Source: CAURMH01 sp963525745 (GTDB taxonomy: Bacteria > Pseudomonadota > Gammaproteobacteria > Enterobacterales > Pasteurellaceae). Taken from it: a DNA stretch of 28,675 nucleotides. Positions 1-7,191 of the stretch are shown piece after piece (the stretch's first letter is position 1; every line of letters begins with the position of its first letter). Made by a program: the position numbers and the translations under genes. Location: NCBI GenBank assembly GCA_963525745.1, contig CAURMH010000015.1, positions 1-28,675 on the forward strand, read 5' to 3'. Below the pieces are notes generated by a model, which worked only from the letters and a program-made list of their open reading frames with translations, was not told the DNA's origin and searched no databases.

Positions 1-78
1 ATGCCGGCTTAAGCAACTTTTTCTTATAGGTTCATTCTAATCTAAATGAGATTTTTAGTCGTTATCTAGTACAGCCCA
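1..78 (+). mobile_element. Degenerate right end of an IS1016-type insertion sequence
   Basis: Positions 61-78 read GTTATCTAGTACAGCCCA. This matches, with one internal difference and one at the last base, the sequence at 3598-3615 that directly follows an IS1016-type transposase 3' end. The preceding bases (about 43-60) also resemble the region just before that second copy. I infer a decayed IS end in the same orientation. No transposase reading frame survives in the 60 bases available before it. Confidence 0.45.
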
Positions 79-132
79 ATTTTATATTCCCAGAATATTT
101 TCCGGGAAGCCGTCCAATCCCTTTCTAATTTA

Positions 133-435
133 TTATTCCCTAAGAGCGGCAATATAGGCCTGCCCTAAATTTAATCCGCCATCATTCATTGGAAAATTAT
201 GCGCGCTAAGCAGGTTGAAACCGGATAGATTTTGTTTAATCAGCCGGCGTAAAAGCTGATTATGCATCACGCCACTGGAGAGGATAATCGTATCGCAGTT
301 ATTTTTTGCTTTGCAGTGAAGCCATCCGACTAACCCCCTCCGTTAATGCAAAATGGAATGCAAGCAAAGGCTTTATTTGCTTTATTTGCCAAAAATGAGC
401 AAGATCGAACACGTCATTTTTTTATGGGAAGGAAA
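133..435 (-). pseudogene. hypF: hypF C-terminal remnant (carbamoyltransferase, [NiFe]-hydrogenase maturation)
   Basis: Three short reading frames on the minus strand join into the last ~100 residues of a HypF protein. The final part (342 down to 133) includes IILSSGVMHNQLLRRL and NDGGLNLGQAYIAALRE, which match the HypF C-terminal (S/G)SGV-x-HN-LL and DGG-LGQ motifs. Upstream, FDLAHFWQ and LLAFHFALTEGVSRMASLQ continue the same alignment in another frame. The breaks lie at runs of one base: near 301-309 (A-run on the coding strand) and near 415-425. HypF is normally about 750 residues and supplies the carbamoyl group for the cyanide ligands of [NiFe] hydrogenases, so this is a dead fragment. 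No other hydrogenase gene is in the window. The upstream limit is uncertain; matching residues may extend to about 470. Confidence 0.85.
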
Positions 436-658
436 ATCGGTAAAAATTCTCGAATTTTTACCGCACTTTGGGACATTAATTGAGAGTGAGAGGCTAGAAA
501 TATAAAGGTAATGTAGTGGAAGGGCAAAGGAACCAATAAAAGGGGTATATTTTTTAGGATAACTAGAGACAGTTATCAAGTTTTTACATAGGCTATGAAG
601 CCATAGGTCATTGGGGCTTAAAACACTCGTTTTCCTGATCTAATCTAAGCAAAAAGTA
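436..658. other. Gene-free stretch between hypF remnant and arcB promoter
   Basis: No supportable gene lies here. It holds a perfect 11-bp inverted repeat at 438-448 / 453-463 that overlaps an uptake sequence, a 7-bp inverted repeat GATAACT/AGTTATC at 558-564 / 571-577, and a 5-bp one at 593-597 / 602-606. The last part (613-664) can pair with the terminator stem described separately. A 50-codon open frame at 353-505 (+) is antisense to the hypF remnant and is not called. Confidence 0.5.
460..468 (-). repeat. DNA uptake signal sequence (USS)
   Basis: Perfect ACCGCACTT, the complement of the Hin-type uptake 9-mer AAGTGCGGT. It sits at the right arm of the perfect inverted repeat 438-463. Confidence 0.9.
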
Positions 659-682
659 AGCCCCTGAATTGATTCAGGGGCT
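659..682 (+). terminator. Strong hairpin, probable intrinsic terminator or attenuator
   Basis: A perfect 10-bp stem, AGCCCCTGAA (659-668) and TTCAGGGGCT (673-682), has the four-base loop TTGA and is followed by a short T stretch (TTTAG). It also has a T-rich flank on the other strand. No intact gene lies upstream on either side to be terminated, so it may be a leftover or part of the arcB leader control region. Confidence 0.6.
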
Positions 683-699
683 TTAGCTTATGTTATAAT
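669..699 (+). promoter_or_regulatory. Candidate arcB promoter with extended -10
   Basis: TGTTATAAT at 691-699 is a perfect extended -10 (TGnTATAAT). A possible -35, TTGATT, lies at 669-674, but the 19-bp spacing is long; extended -10 promoters need little from the -35. The predicted start near 706 would give arcB a leader of about 110 bases. Confidence 0.45.
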
Positions 700-816
700 A
701 GTTTTAGCTAGACTTTTGAGATTTTACTCTAACGAGTTGTAAAAGTACATCTGAACCTTTACGGGGTAGATTTTATTCTAATGTTAAAATTTAGTCAATA
801 TTAATCTTTTCTAGTT

Positions 817-2658
817 ATGGGAAATTTACAATATTTTACACAAAAATACATTGATTGGGTTATCCGACTAGGTCGAATTCGCTTTTCATTGCTAGGAATA
901 GCAATTCTTGCCGCGTTTGCCTTGTGTATACAGATTCTGATGAGTGTTTTTATCGTTGGGAAAATCTACTGGATAGATATTATTAGGTCTATTAGTTTTG
1001 GTTTAATTTCGGCGCCTTTCGTTATTTATTTCTTTACAAAACTTGTGGAAAAGCTAGAGAATTCCCGTCGAGAATTAGAGAATTCTGTTATTGAACTTCG
1101 TAATGAGGTTTCTGAGCGGGTTCTAGCTCAGGAAAAGTTATCAATTGCTTTGGAAAAGCTAGCTCGTATTAATAGAGAAAAAACTACATTATTGGCAACA
1201 ATCAGCCATGAATTAAGAACGCCGTTGAATGGTATCATCGGTTTAAGCCGAATATTGATGGATGAGAATTTAACTGCACAGCAGCATAGTTACTTAAAAA
1301 CAATTTATATAAGTGCGGTTAGCTTGGGCCATATTTTTAGCGATATTATTGATCTAGAAAAAATAGATGCTAGTCATATAAAGTTGGTTAATGCGCCGGT
1401 TGATGTTTATTCTTTTCTTAATGATATTAATAATTTCTCTTCACTAATGGCAGAACAAAAACACCTTAAATTTAGCTTGGTGCTCCCGATAGACTTGCCT
1501 GATTGGTTAGAATTTGATCGCGTACGGCTTAATCAGATTCTTTGGAATTTAATCAGTAATGCAGTGAAATTTACTGAAAAAGGTCAAATCACCCTAGAAG
1601 TCAAACAATGTGATAATGAGGTTTATCAATTTATAGTAACCGATTCCGGTTCAGGAATTCCGACTGAAGAATTGGATAGGGTTTTTATGCTATATTACCA
1701 AGTAAAAGAAAACAATAAGAATACGCAAGGAAGTGGCATTGGCCTAGCAATCTCAAAAAATTTGGCTCATCTCATGGGGGGGGATTTAGTTGTTGAAAGT
1801 CAATTAGGGAAGGGCTCTTCTTTTACCTTATTTATCAAGGCAAAAAAATCTCATCCGGAAGAAAGTTTAGTATCGAATCAAGTAACCTCTTTATCTATTT
1901 TACTTGTTGAAGATATTGAATTAAATATCATTGTTGCAAAAGCCGCATTGGAAAAATTAGGGCATCACGTTGATGTGGCAATGCGCGGAGAAGAAGCAAT
2001 AAAGTTATTTGAAAAGAATGCGTATGACTTTATCTTACTTGATATTCAATTACCTGATATGACAGGTTTTGATGTTGCGAAATATTTACGAACGAATTAT
2101 GAGGAGGGGATTTATGATTTTCTCCCTCCCCTCATTGCTTTTACAGCGAATGTAATGCAAAGTTTAGAGGAGTACAAGCGGCAAGGTATGGATGGTGTTT
2201 TGCGTAAACCTCTTTCTTTAAATGAATTAATTCAATGTTTAAATTCCTATTTTGATGAAAGTTCATTAATTTCAAATTCGCCTTCTGATCTATGTTTGAA
2301 CAAACGTGATAATGTAATTGATTTATCGTTATTAACTCTCGTGGGGAAACAAAATTTTTTAGCAAATTTAAAGTTATTTGAAGAAACCATGCCAATATAC
2401 TTATCTGAATTAAGAGCAGCTTATGAAGCGTACCGTTTGAATAAAATGGTTCCGCTAAAACTAACTCAAATTGTACATAAGATTAAAGGGGCTGCAGGCT
2501 CCGCAGGATTAATTTCGGTTCAATTGGCGGTGAATAAATTACAAAAATCCATAGAAAATAGGAACCTAGAATCGCTTTCAGAGCAACTTATAGTACTAGA
2601 GCAACAATGGACAAATAGTGTACGCGAGGCTGAATGGCATACAAGAAAAACGCCGTGA
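817..2658 (+). CDS. arcB: Aerobic respiration control sensor kinase ArcB (hybrid tripartite kinase)
   Basis: The 613-residue membrane sensor of the Arc two-component system phosphorylates ArcA when quinones are reduced. Two N-terminal membrane segments (about 25-47 and 53-73) are followed by a short charged coiled-coil-like linker (75-120). The HisKA H-box ATISHELRTPLNG has phosphoacceptor H131. N-box NLISNAVKF and G-boxes DSGSG and GSGIGLA follow. A receiver domain (about 359-475) has D409 in ILLDIQLP and K464. A C-terminal HPt domain has H554 in VHKIKGAAGSAG. It is shorter than E. coli ArcB (778 residues) because the PAS linker is absent, as known for Haemophilus ArcB; the linker has no cysteines. 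ATG at 817 has no clear ribosome site. The gene reads more AT-rich than pepB and the genes beyond. ArcA is not in the window. Confidence 0.95.
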   Translation: MGNLQYFTQKYIDWVIRLGRIRFSLLGIAILAAFALCIQILMSVFIVGKIYWIDIIRSISFGLISAPFVIYFFTKLVEKLENSRRELENSVIELRNEVSERVLAQEKLSIALEKLARINREKTTLLATISHELRTPLNGIIGLSRILMDENLTAQQHSYLKTIYISAVSLGHIFSDIIDLEKIDASHIKLVNAPVDVYSFLNDINNFSSLMAEQKHLKFSLVLPIDLPDWLEFDRVRLNQILWNLISNAVKFTEKGQITLEVKQCDNEVYQFIVTDSGSGIPTEELDRVFMLYYQVKENNKNTQGSGIGLAISKNLAHLMGGDLVVESQLGKGSSFTLFIKAKKSHPEESLVSNQVTSLSILLVEDIELNIIVAKAALEKLGHHVDVAMRGEEAIKLFEKNAYDFILLDIQLPDMTGFDVAKYLRTNYEEGIYDFLPPLIAFTANVMQSLEEYKRQGMDGVLRKPLSLNELIQCLNSYFDESSLISNSPSDLCLNKRDNVIDLSLLTLVGKQNFLANLKLFEETMPIYLSELRAAYEAYRLNKMVPLKLTQIVHKIKGAAGSAGLISVQLAVNKLQKSIENRNLESLSEQLIVLEQQWTNSVREAEWHTRKTP

Positions 2659-2676
2659 GTTTATCACGGTGTTTTT
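2651..2676. terminator. Bidirectional terminator between arcB and infA
   Basis: Stem CGCCGTGA (2651-2658) and TCACGGTG (2664-2671) is followed by TTTTT on the plus strand; the complement is followed by TTTTTC. The left arm includes the arcB stop codon. It can serve both convergent genes. Confidence 0.8.
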
Positions 2677-2738
2677 ATAAGGTTAACAAAATTGCTTTTA
2701 AGTAAAGTACGAGAAGTTCTCATCAAGCGCTTTGGCTT

Positions 2739-2957
2739 TTATCGACTACGGAAAATAATGCGGCCTTTGCTGAGATCATAAGGGGTCATTTCAACGGTGA
2801 CTTTGTCGCCCGTCAATATACGGATATAATTTTTGCGCATCTTACCTGATATATGCGCTATAACGGTATGTCCATTGTCTAATTCAACACGAAACATGGT
2901 ATTAGGGAGCATTTCCAAGATAGTTCCTTGCATTTCAATACAGTCTTCTTTAGCCAT
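2739..2957 (-). CDS. infA: Translation initiation factor IF-1
   Basis: The 72-residue cytoplasmic S1/OB-fold protein binds the ribosomal A site with IF-2 and IF-3 during initiation. It begins MAKEDCIEMQGTILE and ends GRIIFRSR, with core TGDKVTVEMTPYDLSKG, all typical of gammaproteobacterial IF-1 at its usual length. The frame stays open 12 codons further upstream, but ATG at 2957 is chosen because it gives the conserved N-terminus and is preceded by an AGAGGA ribosome site. It is convergent with arcB and shares the terminator at 2651-2676. Confidence 0.97.
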   Translation of the reverse strand: MAKEDCIEMQGTILEMLPNTMFRVELDNGHTVIAHISGKMRKNYIRILTGDKVTVEMTPYDLSKGRIIFRSR

Positions 2958-2986
2958 TGTATCCTCTAAAAAATATAAAAATTTTA

Positions 2987-2995
2987 ACCGCACTT
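2987..2995 (-). repeat. DNA uptake signal sequence (USS)
   Basis: Perfect ACCGCACTT in the upstream region of infA, about 30 bases before its start codon. Confidence 0.9.
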
Positions 2996-3173
2996 AACAG
3001 TGCCTAAGTTGCACGGATTATGTCATCTTTTATACTGAAAAGAAAGTTTTACTTGTTATTTATGAATAGGTACTGGTTAATCACTTTATTCTCATGGATG
3101 CTTTACAAGTTTGTAAGAAATTTCTGATAAAGTATAACCTGTATAATAAAAAACTATTTGTAGTGCTAAAAAT

Positions 3174-3394
3174 GTGGCTAAAGCATATAATGCTTTAAAA
3201 TATCAGGACTATCTTTGGTTATCCATGGAAGGGTTACGGCGATATAAGGAAGCTGTCGATTCTTATTTAATGACAAAATCCGACATGCCAGGGCTTTGGC
3301 AAGTAAGTGGTCGTGATGAGATTATGATGCTACACGTGTATATTTCGATACTTGGTATGTCAAAAATGGGTCGTTATGGAATGATACTCGCATT
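3174..3394 (+). pseudogene. wbaP: wbaP/rfbP remnant (undecaprenyl-phosphate sugar-phosphotransferase C-terminus)
   Basis: Two frames together match the C-terminal end of the WbaP family, membrane enzymes that start O-antigen or capsule repeat synthesis by moving a hexose-1-phosphate to undecaprenyl phosphate. Frame one reads RRYKEAVDSYLMTKSDMPG then LWQVSGRDE (3235-3320), the family motif before the last helix. A frameshift near 3320-3328 moves the match to RVYFDTWYVKNGSLWNDTR, the usual WbaP C-terminal motif (3335-3392). Sequence before about 3230 aligns poorly. The match ends abruptly where an IS1016-type transposase tail begins (about 3395). It lies directly before the rhamnose operon, as expected for a polysaccharide locus. 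It is not functional: there is no N-terminal domain, one frameshift, and an IS junction. Confidence 0.85.
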
Positions 3395-3615
3395 GTGTTT
3401 TATGCAGAAAATCATAACCACATAAACGGAATTGAGAATTTTTGGAGTCAAGCAAAACGCTATTTACGCAAATTTAACGGCATTCCCAAAGTGCATTTTG
3501 AGCTGTATTTGAGGGAATGTGAATGGCGTTTTAATCACAATGAAATAAAATCTCAAATTTCCTTTTTAAAACAATTGATTAAAGGGAGTTTAGTCTAGTT
3601 ATCTAGTACCGCCCC
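3395..3615 (+). mobile_element. IS1016-type (IS1595 superfamily) transposase 3' end with terminal repeat
   Basis: The frame reads HNHINGIENFWSQAKRYLRK and later ECEWRFNHNE, KSQISFLKQL and ends at TAG 3596-3598. The motif HINGIENFW with the downstream arginine-rich stretch and WRFN is the C-terminal part of IS1016 transposases. Directly after the stop is GTTATCTAGTACCGCCCC (3598-3615), the element's terminal repeat. The 5' two-thirds of the element and its left end are missing; the left border is fused to the wbaP remnant. It cannot transpose by itself. Confidence 0.85.
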
Positions 3616-3654
3616 TTGATTTTAATTTAGAAATAACAACTAGAGAGTTCTACA

Positions 3655-4716
3655 ATGAAGATTCTTATTACTGGTGGTGCAGGTTTTATTGGTTCTGCTG
3701 TTGTTCGCCATATTATTGAAAACACGCAAGATAGCGTGGTAAATATTGATAAATTGACTTATGCAGGGAATTTAGAATCCCTCGAGTCAGTGGAGAATCA
3801 TTCTCGTTATGCGTTTGAGCAAATGGATATTTGTGATGCAAAAGGGCTTGCTCGCATATTTGAGCAACATAAGCCTAACGCTGTAATGCATTTGGCTGCA
3901 GAAAGTCATGTTGATCGCTCAATTGATGGTCCGGCAGCATTTATTCAAACTAATATCATAGGAACTTATACCTTATTAGAGATCTCACGTATTTATTGGA
4001 ACACATTGAGCCGTGAAAAAAAAGCTAAATTCCGCTTCCATCATGTTTCAACAGATGAGGTTTACGGTGATTTAGAGGGGATGGACGATTTATTTACAGA
4101 AACCACCTCTTATGCTCCAAGTAGCCCTTATTCTGCGTCAAAAGCCTCAAGTGATCATTTGGTTCGTGCTTGGTTGCGCACTTATGGTTTGCCAACGATT
4201 GTTACCAATTGTTCTAACAATTATGGGCCATTTCATTTTCCTGAAAAACTGATTCCATTGATGATTTTAAATGCCTTAGACGGTAAACCATTACCCGTAT
4301 ATGGTAATGGTCGGCAAATTCGTGATTGGTTATTTGTAGAAGATCATGCCCGTGCGCTTTATAAAGTGATGAACGAAGGTAAAATTGGTGAAACTTACAA
4401 TATCGGTGGGCATAATGAAAAAACTAACATTGATGTTGTTCGCACTATTTGTGGTTTATTAGAAGAGCTTGTCCCCAATAAACCGGCAGGGGTAAAAAAA
4501 TATGAAGATTTAATTACCTATGTGAAAGATCGTCCGGGACATGATATACGTTATGCGATTGATGCAACAAAAATTGGACGTGAATTAGGTTGGAAACCAC
4601 AAGAGACGTTTGAATCCGGAATTCGTAAAACAGTTCAATGGTATTTAAACAATAAAAAATGGTGGAGTCGAGTGCTGGATGGCTCTTATAATCGAGAACG
4701 ATTGGGTAATAATTAA
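3655..4716 (+). CDS. rfbB: dTDP-glucose 4,6-dehydratase (RmlB/RfbB)
   Basis: The 353-residue NAD-dependent SDR enzyme converts dTDP-glucose to dTDP-4-keto-6-deoxy-glucose, step two of dTDP-L-rhamnose synthesis in the cytoplasm. The nucleotide-binding loop GGAGFIGS lies at residues 7-14, followed by HLAAESHVDRS, the family's STDEVYGDL, and the catalytic YSASKASSDHLV (YxxxK). The C-terminal sugar-binding part includes NIGGHNEKTN and DRPGHDIRYAID. Length is normal. ATG at 3655 follows an AGAGAG ribosome site and starts with the expected MKILITGG. It is the first gene of the rhamnose operon; 70 bases separate it from rfbA. The IS1016 remnant ends only 39 bases upstream, so the native promoter is unclear. 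Confidence 0.97.
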   Translation: MKILITGGAGFIGSAVVRHIIENTQDSVVNIDKLTYAGNLESLESVENHSRYAFEQMDICDAKGLARIFEQHKPNAVMHLAAESHVDRSIDGPAAFIQTNIIGTYTLLEISRIYWNTLSREKKAKFRFHHVSTDEVYGDLEGMDDLFTETTSYAPSSPYSASKASSDHLVRAWLRTYGLPTIVTNCSNNYGPFHFPEKLIPLMILNALDGKPLPVYGNGRQIRDWLFVEDHARALYKVMNEGKIGETYNIGGHNEKTNIDVVRTICGLLEELVPNKPAGVKKYEDLITYVKDRPGHDIRYAIDATKIGRELGWKPQETFESGIRKTVQWYLNNKKWWSRVLDGSYNRERLGNN

Positions 4717-4786
4717 TCAGTAAACGATCAGATTTTTGGGTGAGATAAACTCCGAAGAATTTGACCGCGCTTTTAAAGGTATTTTT

Positions 4787-5659
4787 ATGAAAGGTATAAT
4801 CCTTGCCGGTGGGTCAGGTACTCGCCTCTATCCCATTACTCGTGGTGTATCAAAACAGCTTCTGCCTGTTTATGACAAACCGATGATTTATTATCCGCTT
4901 TCTGTTTTGATGCTGTCGGGTATTCGTGATGTTCTCATTATTACGACACCTGAAGATAATAAAAGCTTTAAACGTTTACTTGGCGATGGCTCCGATTTTG
5001 GCATAAATTTACAATATGCTATTCAACCAAGTCCGGATGGCTTGGCTCAGGCATTTTTAATTGGCGAAAAATTTATCGATGGGGATAGTTGTTGTCTCGT
5101 CTTAGGTGATAATATTTTCTACGGTCAGCACTTTACGCAAATGTTACAAGAAGCGGTCAATCAGTCGCACGGTGCAACGGTATTTGGTTATTTAGTCAAA
5201 GATCCGGAACGTTTCGGCGTGATCGAATTTGATGAAAATTTGAACGCAATTTCAATTGAGGAAAAACCGGAAAGACCAAAATCAAATTATGCGGTCACAG
5301 GTTTATACTTCTATGATCATCGCGTAGTTGATTTTGCTAAACAGGTGAAACCTTCAGCTCGCGGAGAGTTAGAAATTACGACCCTCAATGAAATGTACTT
5401 AAGAGATGGTTCACTCAAGGTGCAATTATTAGGTCGTGGTTTTGCTTGGCTGGATACAGGAACGCACGAGAGTCTGCACGAGGCTGCTTCTTTTGTTCGT
5501 ACGATTGAAAACGTGCAAGGGTTGCAGGTTGCCTGTTTAGAGGAAGTCGCATGGCGTAATGGTTGGCTGACTTCCTCCCAAGTGGAAGCACTCGCTAAAC
5601 CAATGGTTAAAAATGAGTATGGTCGTTATTTACTGCGTTTAATCAAAGAGGAAAAATAG
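4787..5659 (+). CDS. rfbA: Glucose-1-phosphate thymidylyltransferase (RmlA/RfbA)
   Basis: The 290-residue enzyme makes dTDP-glucose from dTTP and glucose-1-phosphate, the first and feedback-controlled step of the rhamnose pathway. It shows the nucleotidyltransferase signature GGSGTRLYP at the N-terminus, then KQLLPVYDKPMIYYPLS, VLGDNIFYG with the metal-binding Asp, EEKPERPKSNYAVTGLYFYD and WLDTGTHESL. The start is set at ATG 4787 because it gives the conserved MKGIILAGGSG and has an AAAGG ribosome site; an in-frame start 51 bases earlier would add a non-conserved tail. An imperfect uptake sequence (ACCGCGCTT) lies about 15 bases upstream. The next gene begins one base after its stop. Confidence 0.97.
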   Translation: MKGIILAGGSGTRLYPITRGVSKQLLPVYDKPMIYYPLSVLMLSGIRDVLIITTPEDNKSFKRLLGDGSDFGINLQYAIQPSPDGLAQAFLIGEKFIDGDSCCLVLGDNIFYGQHFTQMLQEAVNQSHGATVFGYLVKDPERFGVIEFDENLNAISIEEKPERPKSNYAVTGLYFYDHRVVDFAKQVKPSARGELEITTLNEMYLRDGSLKVQLLGRGFAWLDTGTHESLHEAASFVRTIENVQGLQVACLEEVAWRNGWLTSSQVEALAKPMVKNEYGRYLLRLIKEEK

Positions 5660-5660
5660 T

Positions 5661-6542
5661 GTGGCAAAATTTTTGATTACAGGAGCGCATGGACAAGTGG
5701 GCTACAGCCTTACCCGAAAATTACAAGGCAAACACAATGTTTTAGCGGTTGATCGCAATAAACTTGATATTACAGATCAAAGTGCGGTTAAAAAAACCGT
5801 TGAAAATTTCCGGCCGGATGTAATTATTAATGCGGCTGCATACACTGCAGTAGATCGTGCGGAAACCGAAATTGAACTTTCAGAAAAGATTAATGTGAAA
5901 GGACCACAATATTTGGCTGAGGCGGCAAAAGGCGTTGGAGCCGCGATTTTACATATTTCGACCGATTATGTTTTTGATGGGCAACGTCGTGAAGGAAAAT
6001 ATAAAGAAACGGATGTGACTGATCCGCAGGGCGTATATGGTAAAACGAAGCTATTTGGTGAGAAGGCGGTAGCCGCTGCGACCGATAAATTTATTATTCT
6101 GCGTACTGCATGGGTATTTGGTGAACACGGTAATAATTTCGTCAAAACAATGTTACGTTTAGCTAAAACCCGAGATATTTTAGGGATCGTGTCCGATCAA
6201 ATTGGCGGACCGACCTACGCGGGAGATATTGCGGTGGCACTTATTCAAATCGCAGAGCAAATTGTTAAAGGCAAAAATGTTGAATATGGGACTTACCACT
6301 TTACTGGTAAGCCTTATGTAAGTTGGTATGAATTTGCTAAAGCAATTTTTGCTGAAGCGGTTTCGCAAAATGTATTAGAAAAAGCACCGCTTGTAAATGC
6401 AATTGTCACCGCGGGTTATCCAACGCCGGCTAAACGTCCAGCAAATTCTTGCCTTGATTTAAGTAAAATTTTTCAAGTTTTCGGTATTCAACCGAGTGAT
6501 TGGCAAAAAGCGCTCAAAAATATTAGCGCTTATGCGCAATAG
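5661..6542 (+). CDS. rfbD: dTDP-4-dehydrorhamnose reductase (RmlD/RfbD)
   Basis: The 293-residue NAD(P)H-dependent reductase performs the last step to dTDP-L-rhamnose. It has the Rossmann loop GAHGQVGYS near the N-terminus, NAAAYTAVDRAE, the STDYVFDG motif, catalytic YGKTK (YxxxK) and TAWVFGEHG, all typical of RmlD. The start is GTG at 5661, one base after the rfbA stop, with AGAGG inside the end of rfbA as ribosome site; this implies coupled translation. A perfect uptake sequence lies inside the gene at 5780-5788. The order B-A-D-C differs from the commonly seen B-D-A-C. Confidence 0.96.
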   Translation: MAKFLITGAHGQVGYSLTRKLQGKHNVLAVDRNKLDITDQSAVKKTVENFRPDVIINAAAYTAVDRAETEIELSEKINVKGPQYLAEAAKGVGAAILHISTDYVFDGQRREGKYKETDVTDPQGVYGKTKLFGEKAVAAATDKFIILRTAWVFGEHGNNFVKTMLRLAKTRDILGIVSDQIGGPTYAGDIAVALIQIAEQIVKGKNVEYGTYHFTGKPYVSWYEFAKAIFAEAVSQNVLEKAPLVNAIVTAGYPTPAKRPANSCLDLSKIFQVFGIQPSDWQKALKNISAYAQ

Positions 6543-6579
6543 AAAAGGAAGATGTCATTTGTAAAGATAAGGATTCACA

Positions 6580-7122
6580 GTGAAGGTTATTGATACTCAT
6601 ATTTCTGATGTTAAGTTGCTAGAACCCCAAGTATTTGGCGATGAGCGAGGTTTTTTCATGGAAACCTTTCGTGACGAGTGGTTTAGACAACATGTTGCTG
6701 AACATGTGTTTGTGCAGGAGAATCATTCAAAATCAACAATAGGTGTTTTACGGGGATTGCATTATCAAACTGAAAATACTCAAGGCAAATTAGTACGTGT
6801 AATATTCGGTGCGGTATTTGACGTCGTAGTAGATATGCGTGAAAGCTCGTCAACATTCGGACAATGGGTTGGTGAGGTTTTATCTGCAGAAAATAAACGT
6901 CAGCTATGGGTTCCGGAGGGATTTGCTCATGGTTTCTATGTCATGACAGATCAAGCCGAATTTGTCTATAAATGTACGGATTATTATAACCCAAAGGCGG
7001 AACATTCTTTGATTTGGAATGATGAAACGGTTGGTATTCAATGGCCGTTAGACGGTGAGCCGAATTTATCCGCAAAGGATTTAGAGGGGAAGGCATTTTC
7101 TCAAGCAGTGAAATTCAAATAA
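6580..7122 (+). CDS. rfbC: dTDP-4-dehydrorhamnose 3,5-epimerase (RmlC/RfbC)
   Basis: The 180-residue cupin enzyme epimerises C3 and C5 of dTDP-4-keto-6-deoxyglucose before RfbD acts. It shows FGDERGFFMETF, VQENHSKSTIGVLRGLHYQ with the catalytic His, FDVVVDMRESSSTFGQWVG and WVPEGFAHGFYV. Length is normal for the family. The GTG start at 6580 has AAGGA upstream and gives the usual MKVIDT N-terminus; the nearby ATG at 6552 is out of frame. It is the last gene of the rhamnose operon, followed by a hairpin terminator. Confidence 0.96.
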   Translation: MKVIDTHISDVKLLEPQVFGDERGFFMETFRDEWFRQHVAEHVFVQENHSKSTIGVLRGLHYQTENTQGKLVRVIFGAVFDVVVDMRESSSTFGQWVGEVLSAENKRQLWVPEGFAHGFYVMTDQAEFVYKCTDYYNPKAEHSLIWNDETVGIQWPLDGEPNLSAKDLEGKAFSQAVKFK

Positions 7123-7142
7123 AATTTTGTCATATAAGTTTA

Positions 7143-7180
7143 AAAACGGGTATATTTATTTATACTGGTTTTTTATTTTT
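7143..7180 (+). terminator. Terminator of the rhamnose operon
   Basis: Arms AAAACGGGTATA (7143-7154) and TATACTGGTTTT (7161-7172) pair with one mismatch and one G-T, then a T-rich tail (TTTTATTTTT region to 7180). It lies 20 bases after rfbC and just ahead of pepB. Confidence 0.65.
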
Positions 7181-7191
7181 AGGGTAGCCGA

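Noticed and set aside
353..505. A 50-codon plus-strand open frame beginning MECKQRLYLLYLPKMSKIEH.
   Set aside because: It is antisense to the hypF remnant for most of its length and has no ribosome site.
382..579. A 65-codon minus-strand open frame.
   Set aside because: Its C-terminal part (RIFTDFPSHKK) appears to be a piece of the frameshifted hypF remnant; the rest has no support as a gene.
3174..3598. A possible functional chimeric protein joining WbaP and transposase parts.
   Set aside because: The WbaP motifs are split between two frames with a stop and there is no intact domain; it is best read as debris.
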